The position numbers were made by a program, and so were the translations under genes. 64,000 nt of DNA. It comes from Glycine soja. Its lineage: Eukaryota > Streptophyta > Magnoliopsida > Fabales > Fabaceae. The notes below the pieces were generated by a model. The model was not told the origin of the DNA, made no database searches, and saw only the letters and a program-made list of their open reading frames with translations. This document shows positions 21,061 through 32,838 of this stretch, in pieces; positions within the stretch are counted from its first letter, which is position 1; the number at the start of each line of letters is the position of its first letter. The stretch spans positions 18,058,583 through 18,122,582 of the forward strand of contig NC_041021.1 in assembly GCF_004193775.1 (NCBI RefSeq), in the 5' to 3' direction.

Positions 21061-24025
21061 GGGTCTCCGAATAAAAGAAAGTGGCTGGCAGGACCGAACG
21101 GTCCACCGGTTTTTCCACCTGAAAGGCAAACATGCTTTTTGCAAAGAAAAATAAATCATTCGCGAGAGCACCATATCTTAGAGAAAAAAATATACTTGTG
21201 CCAAGGGTAATCTTCCTTGTAACCGAGAATGAAGGGCAGGATGTCAACTTTTAGCTTTTAAATGAACATGCAGGGGAAACATCGGGCTAAGCTGAAAATA
21301 AATCACTCATAGTGTATAAAACTCACACAGGCAAGTGTTTTATCCTATTCCCAAACCATAACTGCACCATGACTCTATTTTGCACACGACTTCCTATCGA
21401 ATCAAAGATCAAACATACGATCACGGACCAATAGGATATTCTCGAGGGTAGTGTTTTTGGAGAGGAAACTGGGTGTTTCGGTCTTTTCCTCTTTGTTCAC
21501 GTGGGGTGGGATATCGCCAGTCGAGAATGATTTTGAGTGGCAATCTGAAAGGAAGAATCCCCAAAAATGGGTTTTCCTTTGCCGGCAGTCACCTACCTTG
21601 CCGAAAATTTATCTGGCTTGAAGAATTTCTGTCCTATTTCTTTCATTGATCAAGAATTGCTTCTTTTCCCTTTTCACTTCCTTTCAATCTTTGATCGGGA
21701 ATCCTTGCTTTTCTTTCTTTTGTTATTTTCTTTATTTTCATATTTTTCTTTTTCTTTCTTTCCATTTCTTCCTTCTTCTTTTTTTCACTTCTCCTTCCCC
21801 CATCCCTTTCTTTGGGAAATCGGGTTTTAGCATTCTATTCGCTCTCCCTTGAGGAGATTCCGCTGTCCTTTGCTTCGGGGGAAAGAATGAGGATTCCTTT
21901 TTTACAGGCCAAGGTTCAAAAAGGTCTAAGGTTGTGTTTCAATGGGGTCTTTTATCGTGGGAACCCAATCTTGATATCTGGGGCGAAACAAATTTAGGTG
22001 TCAAGGTGTCGGTCTCGGGCCGAACTCCCATATCACTCCATAAGGCACAAGTAACAATGATGATTTGAAAACAACGTGCAAAATTAGTCATGGCTATAGC
22101 CAGGTGGGCACTCAAGCATCCTATTTATGGCATTGTGATACTACGGTTGGGAATTTACACAAACAGACCCAATGTTTCCAAATTATGTTCTTTCATCAGT
22201 TCAATGAATTCATCCATTCTTATCTCGGTTTATTCCGGAAAATCAACTCTTAGCATCAGTCCCTTGTTTCCAGAAGATACGTTTTCTCTTTACGAATGAT
22301 TTATACTTCTTAACTATAACATGTCGACCTTCAAGGTCTTCCTTTCTTTTTCCTTTTTTGTTTCATTTTTATATTCACAAAACTATACACCCATGGTCCT
22401 CTATGAGGAAAACTTTTCTTTGTACATCTACATTCTTATACATGACAAACTTTTTCTGTACACGCATTGGAACTCTTTCTCTTTACGTCACATGGTCTAT
22501 ATACAAACCCTATTTACGTTCAAAGATTTTTTTCATTTTTCCCAACACACACTTATGGTTCATACAAAAGTTTCTTCATATACACTTGTTGCTCACACAC
22601 ACAAGAATTCCTTTCCACGCATCATTTACACATAAAAAATCCTTTTATACACACTTTCCTTTTACAGAAATGCGGGAGACTCAGACCTACGTATCCTCAA
22701 TTTGTGATGAGGAACTCAGACCTACGTAGTTCTTGCTAACTGTGAGACTAAAAATAGTCTCGGTGTTTTCTTCACTAAAATGCGAACATGCTTTAGTAAC
22801 GAGACAAAACTTCCAACTGATCAGAGCAACATATGCTTTTTGGATGAAAAACAATGTGTCTATCGGGGAAGGAAAGTATGCTGATGAAATTTTCTCATAA
22901 CCGTAAATGAGATTTTGGATGTTAGCATTTCGTTTCTAAACGACCATTTAGAGGAAACACTGGGTCCAACAAAGATAGGAGAAAATCACTTAAAGTGTAT
23001 CAATCTCACACAGGTAAGTGTTTTATCCTAATTCCGAACCATAGATATGTCATGACTTGATTTTGCAAATCATTTCCTATCAAATCAAAGATTACATGCG
23101 TGATCATGGATCAATAGGACTTATTTTGGGAATGGTTATTAGGTGTGGAATTTGGCTTTGAGTGTTTTTGCCTTTTCCTTTTCTATTTTTGTTTAGTGCG
23201 TGGCGAGAAAGTCGCTAGCGCACAGGATTTTGTCGGCAATCAAAGGGAGAGGACCACTTTAGGTCGTGGTTTCCTTTTTCTTGTTTACTTGGTGACAATT
23301 CTGTATTGTTCAGATATTGTCTGGTCCAAAGACCTTTCTGGATGTTTCTTCTGTTTTCTTCCGATCTTGATCGAGAATTTTCTTTCCTTTTTTTTTTGCT
23401 TTCTCCCACTCTTTGATTGGGAATTTTTCTTCTTTTTTTTTCTTTTTTATTTGTTTTCCGAGGGTAAGGATTGACATTCTCACCCTGGGTCAAGGTTTAT
23501 GATAAGTTGGGATTTTGGCTCAAGGCTTGTAGAACGGCTGGTCATGATATATGTCAGGGTTTGGCCAGCGGTTCGGGGATAAAGGGTATGTCCTATATTA
23601 TTTCCATGATATACATGCAACAATGATGATTAGGAAATTTTATGCAAAACTGGTCATGCATGAACCCATGTGAACACTCAAGCATCAAGTTTTTATGGTC
23701 ATGTGACACTAGGGCTCAAGATTCATTTTCCCTACTTTAAGTCAACCCAGTGTTTCCAAAATATCTTCTTCTATCAACTTGTGCATTCATCCGAGTCTAT
23801 CTTGGGTGTTCGAAAAAACTTTTCACAGCATTTACCCTTCAAATGTGTACACACATTTTTTTTTCAAAAACTGGTTAAGATCAGTAAAATCTTTCAAAGA
23901 AAAGTTGGAAATTATCTCTTTTCACAAGCATGTTGTTTTTTAGCTAGACAACTTTTTATTATTATTTTTCTTTCTATTTTTTTTCTTATTCTTTTCTTGC
24001 TCGCTCTCTTTTTGCTTTTTTTTCA
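21061..24025 (-). other. Tat-2 3' non-coding region, duplicated
   Basis: No gene. Two diverged copies of one block: about 21080-22670 and 22740-24020 share, in order, CACTCATAGTGTATAAAACT / CACTTAAAGTGTATCAATCT, CACACAGGCAAGTGTTTTAT, a CAATAGGA block, a long T-rich tract, and a block beginning CAATGATGAT. Tat-3 has one copy at 62031-63400. Open frames here are T-rich tracts, not protein-like. Confidence 0.65.
22672..22737 (-). promoter_or_regulatory. Internal copy of the TACGTAGG hairpin module
   Basis: The plus strand reads ACTCAGACCTACGTATCCTC, AATTTGTGATGAGGAACTC, then AGACCTACGTAGTTCTTGC. Minus strand: two TACGTAGGTCTGA words around a CCTCA...TGAGG stem. The same module is in every Tat LTR here (1687-1740, 15690-15745, 16610-16672, 18935-18990, 31510-31565, 59895-59945). 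Its function is unknown. Confidence 0.6.
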
Positions 24026-24210
24026 TGAGGTATTTTGCTACCTAAACATACGTATATTTTTGTGAGGTATTTTGCTATATACATGCGTGTCCAAGGTATC
24101 TTGCTACCTAAACATACATATATATGTTTTGTGAGATATTTTTGCTATATACATGCATATCCAAGGTATCTTTCTACCTAAACATACATATATATATTTT
24201 GTGAGGTATG
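24026..24210 (-). repeat. 75-bp tandem repeat
   Basis: Nearly three units of GAGGTATTTTGCTA, CCTAAACATACATATATAT and TTGTGAGGTATTTTGCTATA. Confidence 0.85.
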
Positions 24211-24459
24211 ACTACCTTCTGAGCTTGTGCTTGTTTTATTTAAATTCCTAGGATCATAAGCCACTAGGTGTGTCCTGCTATGACTTGAGAAACAAAGGTG
24301 ATCAGATAACAAGCAGAGATTTAAAAGGTACTAGGTTGCCTCCTAGTAGCGCTTCTTTAACGTCTAGAGTTGGACGCTTGATGGCTTGTCGGTCACGGAC
24401 CTAGTACTTTGCTTACCTTTGGCTTTGGACTTGGTCGGCCGTGGGTCGTAAGCAACGCT
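24211..24459. other. Unassigned Tat-2 segment
   Basis: No gene. The plus strand reads CTAGGTTGCCTCCTAGTAGC then GCTTCTTTAACG, the reverse complement of the GCGCTTCCTGGGAGGCAACC end-of-polyprotein text in Ath-1 (about 38948-38971). It may mark the end of a coding region on the minus strand. Confidence 0.45.
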
Positions 24460-25450
24460 CTAACCTTTTTGTTGATGAGCTGAGGTGAACTCTAGAGGTG
24501 ATGGCGGTGCTTCTGTTGCCCGCTGTCGGCCATCCCCAGGCTGCTGTGGTGTTTCGCCCTGCGCCTGCCTGGAGACGCAGCACTTCTTGATGAAAGCTCG
24601 ATTAGTAGGGGGCCTGATGCCCTTGCTGGAGGTGACAGGTACTCCATAGAACTGACAGAGACCCGTAATTAGAGCTTGAAAACTCCAAGACCCTGTTGGA
24701 CTTCTTCGGGTCCATTGGGTGTCTTGCAGGCGCGATCCCTGCAAACAATAGATGAAATAAGAAATCAGTTGAGTGAGGTGCATACTTACCTATGATGACG
24801 TGACCTTGCCGGGGGGAACAGGCACCCTGTAGGACTACAGAGGCCCCTAACCAGAGCTGGAAACCCCAGGGCCCTGTTGGACTTCTCCGGGTCCACTAGG
24901 TGTCTTTGTGGGTGTGATTCCTGCAAACAATAGATGGTATCAGAAATCAGTTGAACCATCTGTATACTTACCTATGTCACGATGGCATGACCTCGCTGGG
25001 GGAACGGGCACCCTATAGGACTGACAGAGGCCCGTAACTAGAGCTGGAAACCCCAGGGCCCTGTTGGACTTCTTCGGGCCCACTGGGCGACTTGTGGGTG
25101 CGATCCCTGCAAACAATAGATGACATCAGAAATCAATTGAACCATGTGCATACTTACCTATGTCATGACGGCACAGACCAACCGATACATCTGCAGGGGG
25201 AGATTGGCATTGTGGTCACCGGGCAGAATGTTACTAAATAGCAACATCATCCATATCCATGTAAAAGTGGTCATGTTGGTGCGCATGATCCACACTCGTC
25301 TTTTTGCAGTGGCACGGGTGAAATCTTGCCCCGGTATGCATAGTAGATACGCGATAGCCTCCCTCTTTGGATGTGCTCGCACAATTGGTCGCCCTCTAAT
25401 ATCAGGGGGTGGCCCAGGAACTGATAAAAGGAAACTACTGGCTCCTTAAC
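24460..25450 (-). pseudogene. Tat-2 downstream ORF, 'putative plant transposon protein' type, with splice-like tandem units
   Basis: Minus-strand reading from 25450 gives RAHPKREAIAYLLCIPGQDF and MTTFTWIWMMLLFSNILPGD...NLPLQMYRLVCAVM. This follows the same pattern as TTLAQTWSILSYFNLAPTSQ...LNLDRARLVYGLVM in the Ath-1 ORF at 40775, so both appear to belong to the uncharacterised retrotransposon protein family that plant annotations call 'putative plant transposon protein'. A TAG then lies directly before GTAAGTAT, a consensus splice donor. Downstream, about 184-bp units repeat three times, each with ATTGTTTGCAG (acceptor-like), GGATCGC, a GPWGFQL-like coding stretch, then GTAAGTAT. The last unit opens into 24783-24460 (FQALITGLCQFYGVPVTSSK, then RAFIKKCCVSRQ), which resembles the family's C-terminal part. 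Whether these units are ever spliced is not known. Confidence 0.6.
24590..25160 (-). repeat. 184-bp tandem exon/intron-like units
   Basis: The plus strand shows CTGCAAACAATAGATG near 24739, 24921 and 25107, each paired with CATACTTACCTATG and a GGCCCTGTTGGACTTCTTCG block. Spacing is 181-187 bp. Confidence 0.85.
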
Positions 25451-26453
25451 CGAGAGCGCAAGTCTCGGTTAAGCATCTAAGGGAAAAGGACCTTATATTC
25501 TCTTAAGGTGTGGATATGGAGCACACTAAAAATGAGGGCGCGTAGCCCTCTAAAGGCGAGGGCGTGCAGCCCTCTGCAGGCAAGGACATATAGTCCTCTA
25601 AAGGTGATAGGTACTTGTACCCAAGGGTCCACCTTTATGAGAAAGCAAGAGATCGACTCATCGAGAGGGCAGGTCATCCAAAAAGATTGGACATGAGATG
25701 TAGGAAATCTATGCAGTTAACATGATTTTTAGGGATGCAGACGCATGCAACCTTTGTTGTGAAATTTGGTAATGCTGACCGCACATGAAACAATGCAATG
25801 CAATGGAAAGTTGTACAATGTTCATGACATTCTTTCCCTATTCCGTGATTTTGATTTTGATTTAATTTTTTTTGGAAAACACAGATTGACTGTCCTTTTG
25901 AAAAAGGTGATAATTCATGCAACCTTATCCTATCTTTTGCAAATCTCTCTGGGAACTCACTCAGAGTGTATATTCTGTTTGATTTAGTCACTTGACCATT
26001 TTGGAGTGACGACAATGGAGCCGTTTGATGTTTAATCAATCTATTTGAAATTCCAGGGTTTGTCGCCCCCCCCCCCTTTTCTTTTTTTTTTATTTAAAAA
26101 CATCGACGGGTGAGGACTTTTGATCTGCCCCTATATTCACTTGAGGCTCATGCACGATGCCCCTCATTGCCCCAGTGTAAGGCTTTGAGGTACCAATTGT
26201 TATCTTTTGTCATGACCTTGTAGTTGGGAACCTATCGGGTGAGAACTTCTAATCTGCCCCTAGGCTCGCTTGAGGTTTTTGCATGGTACCTTTCATTTCC
26301 CCAGTGTAAGGCTTTGAGGTACCAATTGTTGTCTTGTCTTCACCACCTCGTAGTGAGGAAGAATGAAAGAAGCAATTGATTCTTGCAAAAAGAATTTTCC
26401 AAGGACGAGAAATAGTTGAAGGATTTTTCAGTTGATGGATTAAGTCAAATGAC
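25451..26453 (-). other. Tat-2 mid region with small repeats
   Basis: No gene. 25529-25605 holds three units of about 26 bp (GAGGGCGCGTAGCCCTCTAA form, internally palindromic). 25680-26060 matches 13080-13400 of Tat-1 on the other strand. A C run lies at 26067-26077. 26105-26340 is a two-copy tandem of about 129 bp (GTGTAAGGCTTTGAGGTACC in each). Confidence 0.7.
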
Positions 26454-26458
26454 TCCTA

Positions 26459-27407
26459 TGTAGAAGCAAGATGTTTTGATGTCTTGATGATGCTAAAGGA
26501 TCAAGTGCTTGTAAGTTTTATTCAAGACAAGAATCCAAGAAAATCAAGATATATGATCAAGTTGCTCTCTAGAATCTTTAGGAAGAAGTTTCCAAATTGA
26601 AAACAAACAAAAGGTTTGACCAAAGAATTCTATCATTTCAAATTGAGATTTCCTCTCTGGTAATAGATTACCAGCAGTTGAAAATGTTTTAATTCAAATT
26701 TTTAAAACCTGTAATCGATTACATAAGTCTTGTAATTGATTACCATAGGGGATTTTCAGAAAATAATTTCCAAGAGACATATCTATTCAAATGTTTTATG
26801 AATGGCCATTCAAATGTTTTAAAGAGAGTTTTCATTGCCCAAACAGTTTTATCCTCTCAAAAGATCAAGAGTTTTTCTGAACTGAAATGTCTTATCCTCT
26901 CAAAAAGATTCCTTGGTCAACCACTTGCATATTCAATAAGGAATTTTGATTGATCTTCATTGTACATTCTATCTCTTTTAAGAGAGATTTCTTCTTCTCT
27001 TCTTCTTATTTCTGAAAAGGGATTAAGAGACCGTGGGTCTCTTGTTGTAAAGGATTCCTGAACACAAGGGAAGGGTTGTCCCTGTGTGGTTCAGACTTTG
27101 TAAAAGGAGTTTTACAAAGAGAGTGGAAAATCTCAAGTGGGTTGCTTGAGGACTGGATGTAGGCACGGGAAGTGGCCGAACCAGTATAAATCAAGTTTGC
27201 ATTCCTCTCTTCCCTTAAACTTCTTTTATTTATTGCTATTTATCTTTTGCTTTAAAGAAGTTTATTTTGAATTTTCTTTTGAGTAATTCATGTTAAGGGT
27301 GCATTGTTAATCCAAAAAAAGAGAGTGAAAGTTTAATTGGGGAATAGTCTTCGTATCTTAATTCAACCCCCATTTTTCTTAAGTTAACTGAGGCCATTTG
27401 TGCAACA
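26459..27407 (+). mobile_element. Solo LTR, copia type, 949 bp
   Basis: TGTAGAAGC...GCAACA with a perfect 5-bp target duplication TCCTA at 26454-26458 and 27408-27412. Removing it restores the text shared with Tat-1 (GTCAAATGACTCTTATTCTC form at about 5105-5130, minus strand). It has repeated TAATCGATTA-like words (26640-26750), a TATA-like box in CAGTATAAATCAAG (about 27180-27193) and a tail like that at 1-40. There is no internal sequence, so it is a solo LTR. Confidence 0.9.
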
Positions 27408-27412
27408 TCCTA

Positions 27413-27777
27413 TTCTTGATAACTCACTTCTCTCTAAAAAGACAAACTTTCTGGAATGATAAAATGAGGTCACATGAACGTCTTGAAAACATAGCCAATC
27501 AAATGCTTTTTTTTTTCTTTTTCTTTTTGAAAATTTTAATTTTAATTTTAATTTTGAAATTTATTTGTTTTGAAGTTTACTTGTTGTTTTACGGCGGCCC
27601 CACCAATGTGCAAGACGAGTAATCTCTGATTGAATGGTCACAGGTCGCTTGAGCAAATAGACCAATGGCTTGCACCCAATTCCGGTGAAAGTTGAAAATC
27701 CTGATGAGTCATTAGAGACATCTAACAACAGCTTTCAAAATTGCCCCATGTGTGGCATCTCTTGTCAATGTCGGGAT
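27413..27777 (-). other. Tat-2 region between gag and the solo LTR
   Basis: Non-coding, A/T-rich. The minus strand matches 4680-5100 of Tat-1. No pol domain is present between gag and the downstream ORF. Confidence 0.65.
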
Positions 27778-29479
27778 TTACACGCGATTCTCCTCAAATT
27801 TCAGCCAGCCCGCATCAATTAGACCTTGCACCTTACGCTTCAGGCCCCTACAATGCTCAATGGAATGCCCCGGGGCTTCTCCATGAAAAGCACACGTTGC
27901 GTTCGAGTCGTATTCTCGGAGAAATGGAGGTTGATGAACCTTGGTTGGGGTTATGGCTACCATTGAATTATCAAATAGATATGGGAGCAAGTCAGCATAG
28001 GACACTGGAATTGGGGTGAATTCTGCAGGCTTTCTCGCTGCAAAATTCATTTCTTGGTTGGTGTTTTTGGTTTGTGCTAAAGGTGGTGTTCGTCATTGGA
28101 AGTGCGGTAGACAGACTTTGTGGTTGATTTAGGGATTTCCTTTGTGGATAATTGGGCGGTGGGTAAGGAGAAGGTTTGTTATTGGCTGAGTAATGACATT
28201 GTTGGGTTGGTGGGAAACTTGGCTGTATAGGAATGGCAGTCACAGCATGGGCTTCTACTTCATCCTCACCCTCTTCATTTGCCCCAGTTTTCTCATTCGT
28301 CCAAGTGGGATGATTAAATTTTCCTCTTTTCAGACCCGCTTTGATCCTTCTGCCGGCGAAGTCCAAATCCGCAAAGCTAGCTGACATGTAGCCTATCATT
28401 TTCCATAGTAGAATACTGGTAATGTGTCTACTATCATTGTCATCATTTTTTTCGTCATTGAGGTGCCACTTGAGCTGCCAGGTTCTCCACCTTTGGGCGT
28501 ATTCTTTGAAAGATCCGTGCCCCCTTTTTTGCACATATTTTGTAGTTGCATCCTATCCGAAGCCATTATACCGACACTGCCTAACGAAGGCAACCATTAG
28601 GTCCTCCCAAGAATGGACTCGGGAAGGTTCCAAGTTAGTGTACTAGGTAACAACTACCCCAGTAAGACTTTCTTGGAAGGAATGTATCAACAATTCCTCA
28701 TCTTCTGCGTATGCCCCCATCTTCCGACAATACATCTTTAGATGGTTCTTGGGGCAAGTAATCCCCTTGTACTTGTCAAAGTCCAGCACCTTGAACTTGA
28801 GAGGGGTGATGATATTGGGTATTGGGAACAACTCTTCTAGGTTAGCAAAGGAATAATCTTCACCTCCTTCAATGGCCCTGAGCCTTTCCTCTAGATAATC
28901 CAGTTTTCCCATTTCTGCCATAGCATGAGGGTTTTTACTTGTCGTGGAATGCAAGAGGTGTAGTTGTAGGTGATACTGAGGGCCCTCCAAAGGGTTTTGT
29001 AGGGGTATACCACCAACTACTTGCCCTTCAGCGGCATATCCGAGCCAAGGCTCGAAGTCGGCTAGATTGTGATGGGGAATTTCATGTGTCTCCCCCACGG
29101 TTTAAGAGACATGTGCATGATCAGTTTGGGATTGCTGGCTCTCAATGGATATAGGAGTGGAGTTATTGACATTCTTATTGGGAGTGTACGCCACATTGGG
29201 TGGCGTATAGTTGAGAGGCAAGCCATATGGCGGGAAGGCGTGCTCGTTTTGAATTTGCACATCATGGGGGCCGCCCATACATCCCAAATCTTTGCCTACC
29301 ATATATGAGGTTGGATGATTCATTTGGTTGATGCCGGATGGGGACATCAGGTTCACCTTAGCAACAACGCTGGTAGCGGCAATTGCAACCGCATTGGCTT
29401 CCATTATCTTCTTCACACTCATCATGGCCTCCATCATTGCGGCCATTTGCTCTTTCATGGCCTCTATGTCAGCCTCCAT
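27778..29479 (-). pseudogene. gag: Tat-2 gag (broken)
   Basis: Minus strand, mostly one frame: 29479 (MEADIEAMKEQM coiled-coil-like start), stop at 29102-29104, onward through LDYLEERLRAIEGGEDYSF and DFDKYKGITCPKNHLKMYCR, stop at 28643-28645, a local frame slip near 28550, then SFKEYAQRWRTWQLKW and the basic region to 27992. The C-terminal part (28050-27778) has CAFHGEAPGHSIEHCRGLKR followed by VQGLIDAGWL, a zinc-knuckle-like block typical of Tat/Ogre gag. It is more complete than the Tat-1 copy, which lacks the KYKG...NHLK segment. The stop at 28643 falls at the same codon as 4244-4246 in Tat-1. There is no pol downstream. It would encode the particle shell; as it stands it is interrupted. 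Confidence 0.85.
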
Positions 29480-31191
29480 CTACTCTTGTACCTCCTCCGC
29501 TTTACCCATTACTCTAGCTCTAGCACGGGTTCGGTAAGGGCACCGTAAAGCTTTTTTTTTTATAACAATGATTAAGTTCTTTTTTTAATTTCAAGGAAAG
29601 AATGCAATGAGCAATGCAACCAATGAACAAAATGGATGTATGCGAATGATGCACAATTGAAGTATTGCGAATTTTTACATAGGATATGGGGTTGAATCAA
29701 TTTAGATTTTCAACATGGTCCATGACATCTCCGTCAAGGTGAAACTGGAAGTAACAGGGACATCGACAGCCCTAAATGTGTTTGGTAGTAGACGAAGGAG
29801 CGATGTAACACGATCCATCTTTTGCCCCAATTTTTGCAAGATGGTTACTTCCATGCTTCAACTTGACTCGATGAACCTTTTCGTAAAAGCGCGAGCTTGG
29901 TTCAACCCCATAACCCAGGGAATGGCAATTTTGATCGCCAATACTTCAACAACATTTCATAGGGATGAAAGACTCGAGAATACGCATGCTATGCATGGAA
30001 AATGTAATTATGAGATTGAGATGCCCAAAGAGACATCCTTTCTTAATTAACCACGCGTTAGGTACCACGCTCAATCATTTTGTTTTGTTGTTTGTGTTTT
30101 TTTTTTAATTTTAGAAATGGGTTTATGATCCCAACATGGTTGGGTCATGGTAACTAACACATGCAACTAAGAATGCATCATGAATTTTCATGCTTCCCTT
30201 TTTTTTTTGTTTTTGTTTTGTAGAGGAAAATACAAGGATCATGTATGAGCAAACATGTAGAACAAAAAGTATTTTGAACGCATATGCATGATGATGCAAT
30301 GACTCATGCAAAATGGGAATGTGATAATGGACAAATGCAGGAACGATACGTTCATTACGATGCTGAAGAGATGTTTACACGGTGCATGATTTGAATGCAT
30401 TTACGGACACGAGAGCCCGGAAAATTATCTCTCCTTATTGCGCATTTGGGGGGCGCAGTGCCCCATGTGTGCAGTTAAGAAGACGATATGGATCTTCCGG
30501 CTTCCCATGACAAAAGACGAGACCCATATACAACGCATGTGTGACGGTATGATGCAGATGCGCATGCATGAAACGGAAAGAAAACAACACAAAGGGGTAA
30601 TTCACACATACGAGACTGCAGAGATCCAACTTTAACGCTACGTTTTGTGCATGATGGCGCCTCAACATAGTATTAAAAAGGTTACGTATTACTCTAAAGA
30701 AACCAAACATCACTAGCAAAACTATAAACTAGTGCTATTTACCAAAAATGCATGAGAACGAATGGCACTAAGCGTGTTTGCTCTTTGCCCCTATTCGGGA
30801 ACCTATAGGACAATATCTAGGGGTCTCTAATAACTACTCCCCAACAATTCATAACTCACACGGGTGTTTTCTAGAGGTATCATCGCTCAAGATAATAATA
30901 TTGTGGCGGTATGGAATACCAGCGACAACACATTATAAAGAGAGAAAGCTCTAGACGAGGTTTCACTATTATCAAGCAAGTCGGAGACCTAGCATGATTA
31001 TAGATTCACCTCCACTCCTTAGATTCCCATGAACCCGGGTATAGGGCCCCTTTTTTACTCAAACCCATGGGTGCTTAGTGTAAAAATGTGAAAAAAGACA
31101 GCAGTTATTTACACTTTACACAGTTCAATAAATGCACACACAAGGTTTCACAATTCCACAATTCCTTAGAATAGGCCAAACTCACAAAAAT
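29480..31191 (-). other. Tat-2 untranslated leader
   Basis: No protein-like frame on either strand. It matches the Tat-1 leader 2095-3477 on the other strand in several blocks (around 30780-31060 and 29880-30020). Contains short T- and A-runs. Confidence 0.7.
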
Positions 31192-31209
31192 TCCCCAGTG
31201 GAGTCGCCA
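31192..31209 (-). other. Primer-binding site of Tat-2
   Basis: Minus strand TGGCGACTCCACTGGGGA, 2 bp from the LTR at 31212. One base differs from the Tat-1 site. Confidence 0.85.
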
Positions 31210-31211
31210 AT

Positions 31212-32838
31212 TGTCGCAACGTGCCCTTTTGCGGGCGAGCGAGGCGAGGCTCAGGGGTGCGCTTTCCAAAGGAGGAAAGGTGCGCGGAGTCGCCACCAAC
31301 GTTTATTTGTGGGAAACGTCGGAAAAACCAAAGGAAACCGGTCGAAATGAAAATTCTAAGTTCGGGAGTTGTATTTACGTTTGAGGAAGGTATTAGCACC
31401 TCTTACGTTTGTCTCAAAGGACAACAGCCTATTTTTCAGAATTGTGGAAATTGTGTTATCTTAACTTTTAGTTCTTTTTTTTTTTTTGAGGTCGACAAAA
31501 GCGGGGCTCTTGCTCCTACGTACCCTCCATCAAAGAGGAAATCAGACCTACGTAGTTCTTTCTTAAAGGTGAATCAAGCGATTCTTTTACTTGAAAGGTG
31601 ATCACTTAAAGGTGTTGGGCCTTTAAAAATGATCCATTTAACTTGGTAAGAAAAAGCTGAGATAAAACTTTCAAATCCTTTTTTAGTGATTTTTTTGGTG
31701 GACGAGCTTGACTTGGCGAATTGATTTTAGCCTTAGTTTCACTTTAGTTATTAGTCAATTCAATTAAGAATGAGAAATCCCAAAGAGAAAACGTCCGATT
31801 GATTTTTGTGCTTCATTTTACTAAAAGATATTTTTTTGATTATTATATTATTATTTTACCTCTTTTTTGATTTCCAACGTGGTTACGGCATGACCGAACG
31901 GTCGGAATTCATTTTAACAGAAATTAACGAATGATACAATTCAAATGATCGGTGGAAATTTATTTTATTTTTAGACTAGGCGAGAAACAACTTAAATAAA
32001 TGACTGAAGCACGTCAAAAAGGAGTATAGAAAGCGAAGGAAAATGAGAATAAAAATACACAAAACAAATGGGGACCACCACGGGTACATAGAATGAATTG
32101 AAAAGCTCGGTTTGAGGTACTTACCCGTTGAAGACTGAAGAAAACGAAGAACGAACGATGAATGTTGAAGAACGGTCGAGAATCTTCGCGTAATTACTCA
32201 CGGAAACGTTACGGAAACGTTACGGAAGTGCCTCGGCTTGGATTTTCTTCACGGAAATAATTTTCCTCAGCAATTTCGAGAGAATAAGAAGTGGCAAGAA
32301 GGCTGAACCCCTTCTCCCTTCACTCCTCCCCCTATTTATAGCAAAATAGGGGAGGAGCTTGCCACCCAGCTCGCCCAGGCGAGCAAGGTTGCTTCCTCCA
32401 GAAGCAACGACCATCTGGAGGAAGAATCTGGAAGGCCCAAGTGGGCCTGATTGCTATTTGTACCCTCCTTTTTACGAAATGCACCCCCCTTTACCTTTTT
32501 TGGTAATTCTTTTTCCGTAACGTTACGAAACTTTACGAATTTCGTAACGATACTTATTTTCCTTCCGCAAGGTTACGAATCTTCACGGATTATGTATTTA
32601 CTCTTTTTTAGTTTTCGAAGAAGTTACGAAAACTCACGGATTGCGAAAAACACCTCCTTTCGATTTCTGTCACATTACGGAATTTTCACGGATCGCGTAA
32701 GCCTGCTTCCTTTTGATTTTTCGGCACGTCTCGGGACTTCACATATTGTGAAACAAAGGGTGCCCAGTATCTCGAAGCGGCCAATCAAAAGTTGTATATC
32801 ATCAAATAATAATCCCCGGACAAAATTAGGGTATGACA
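31212..32838 (-). mobile_element. Tat-2 5' LTR
   Basis: 1627 bp, minus strand TGTCATACCC (32838) to GTTGCGACA (31212), near-identical to 18640-20264. Minus-strand TATA box near 32336, palindrome GCTCGCCCAGGCGAGC at about 32370-32386, and the TACGTAGG module at 31510-31565. Followed by GAGTG, the partner of AAGTG before 18640. Confidence 0.93.

Noticed and set aside
21567..21852. Phe/Ser-rich frames that look like membrane proteins, also at 22321-22739, 23145-23474 and 23670-24065
   Set aside because: They come from T-rich tracts of duplicated non-coding DNA; the paired repeat copies do not keep the frame.
24460..24783. Host gene with introns
   Set aside because: Lies inside Tat-2, resembles a retrotransposon ORF, and its exon-like parts are tandem repeats.
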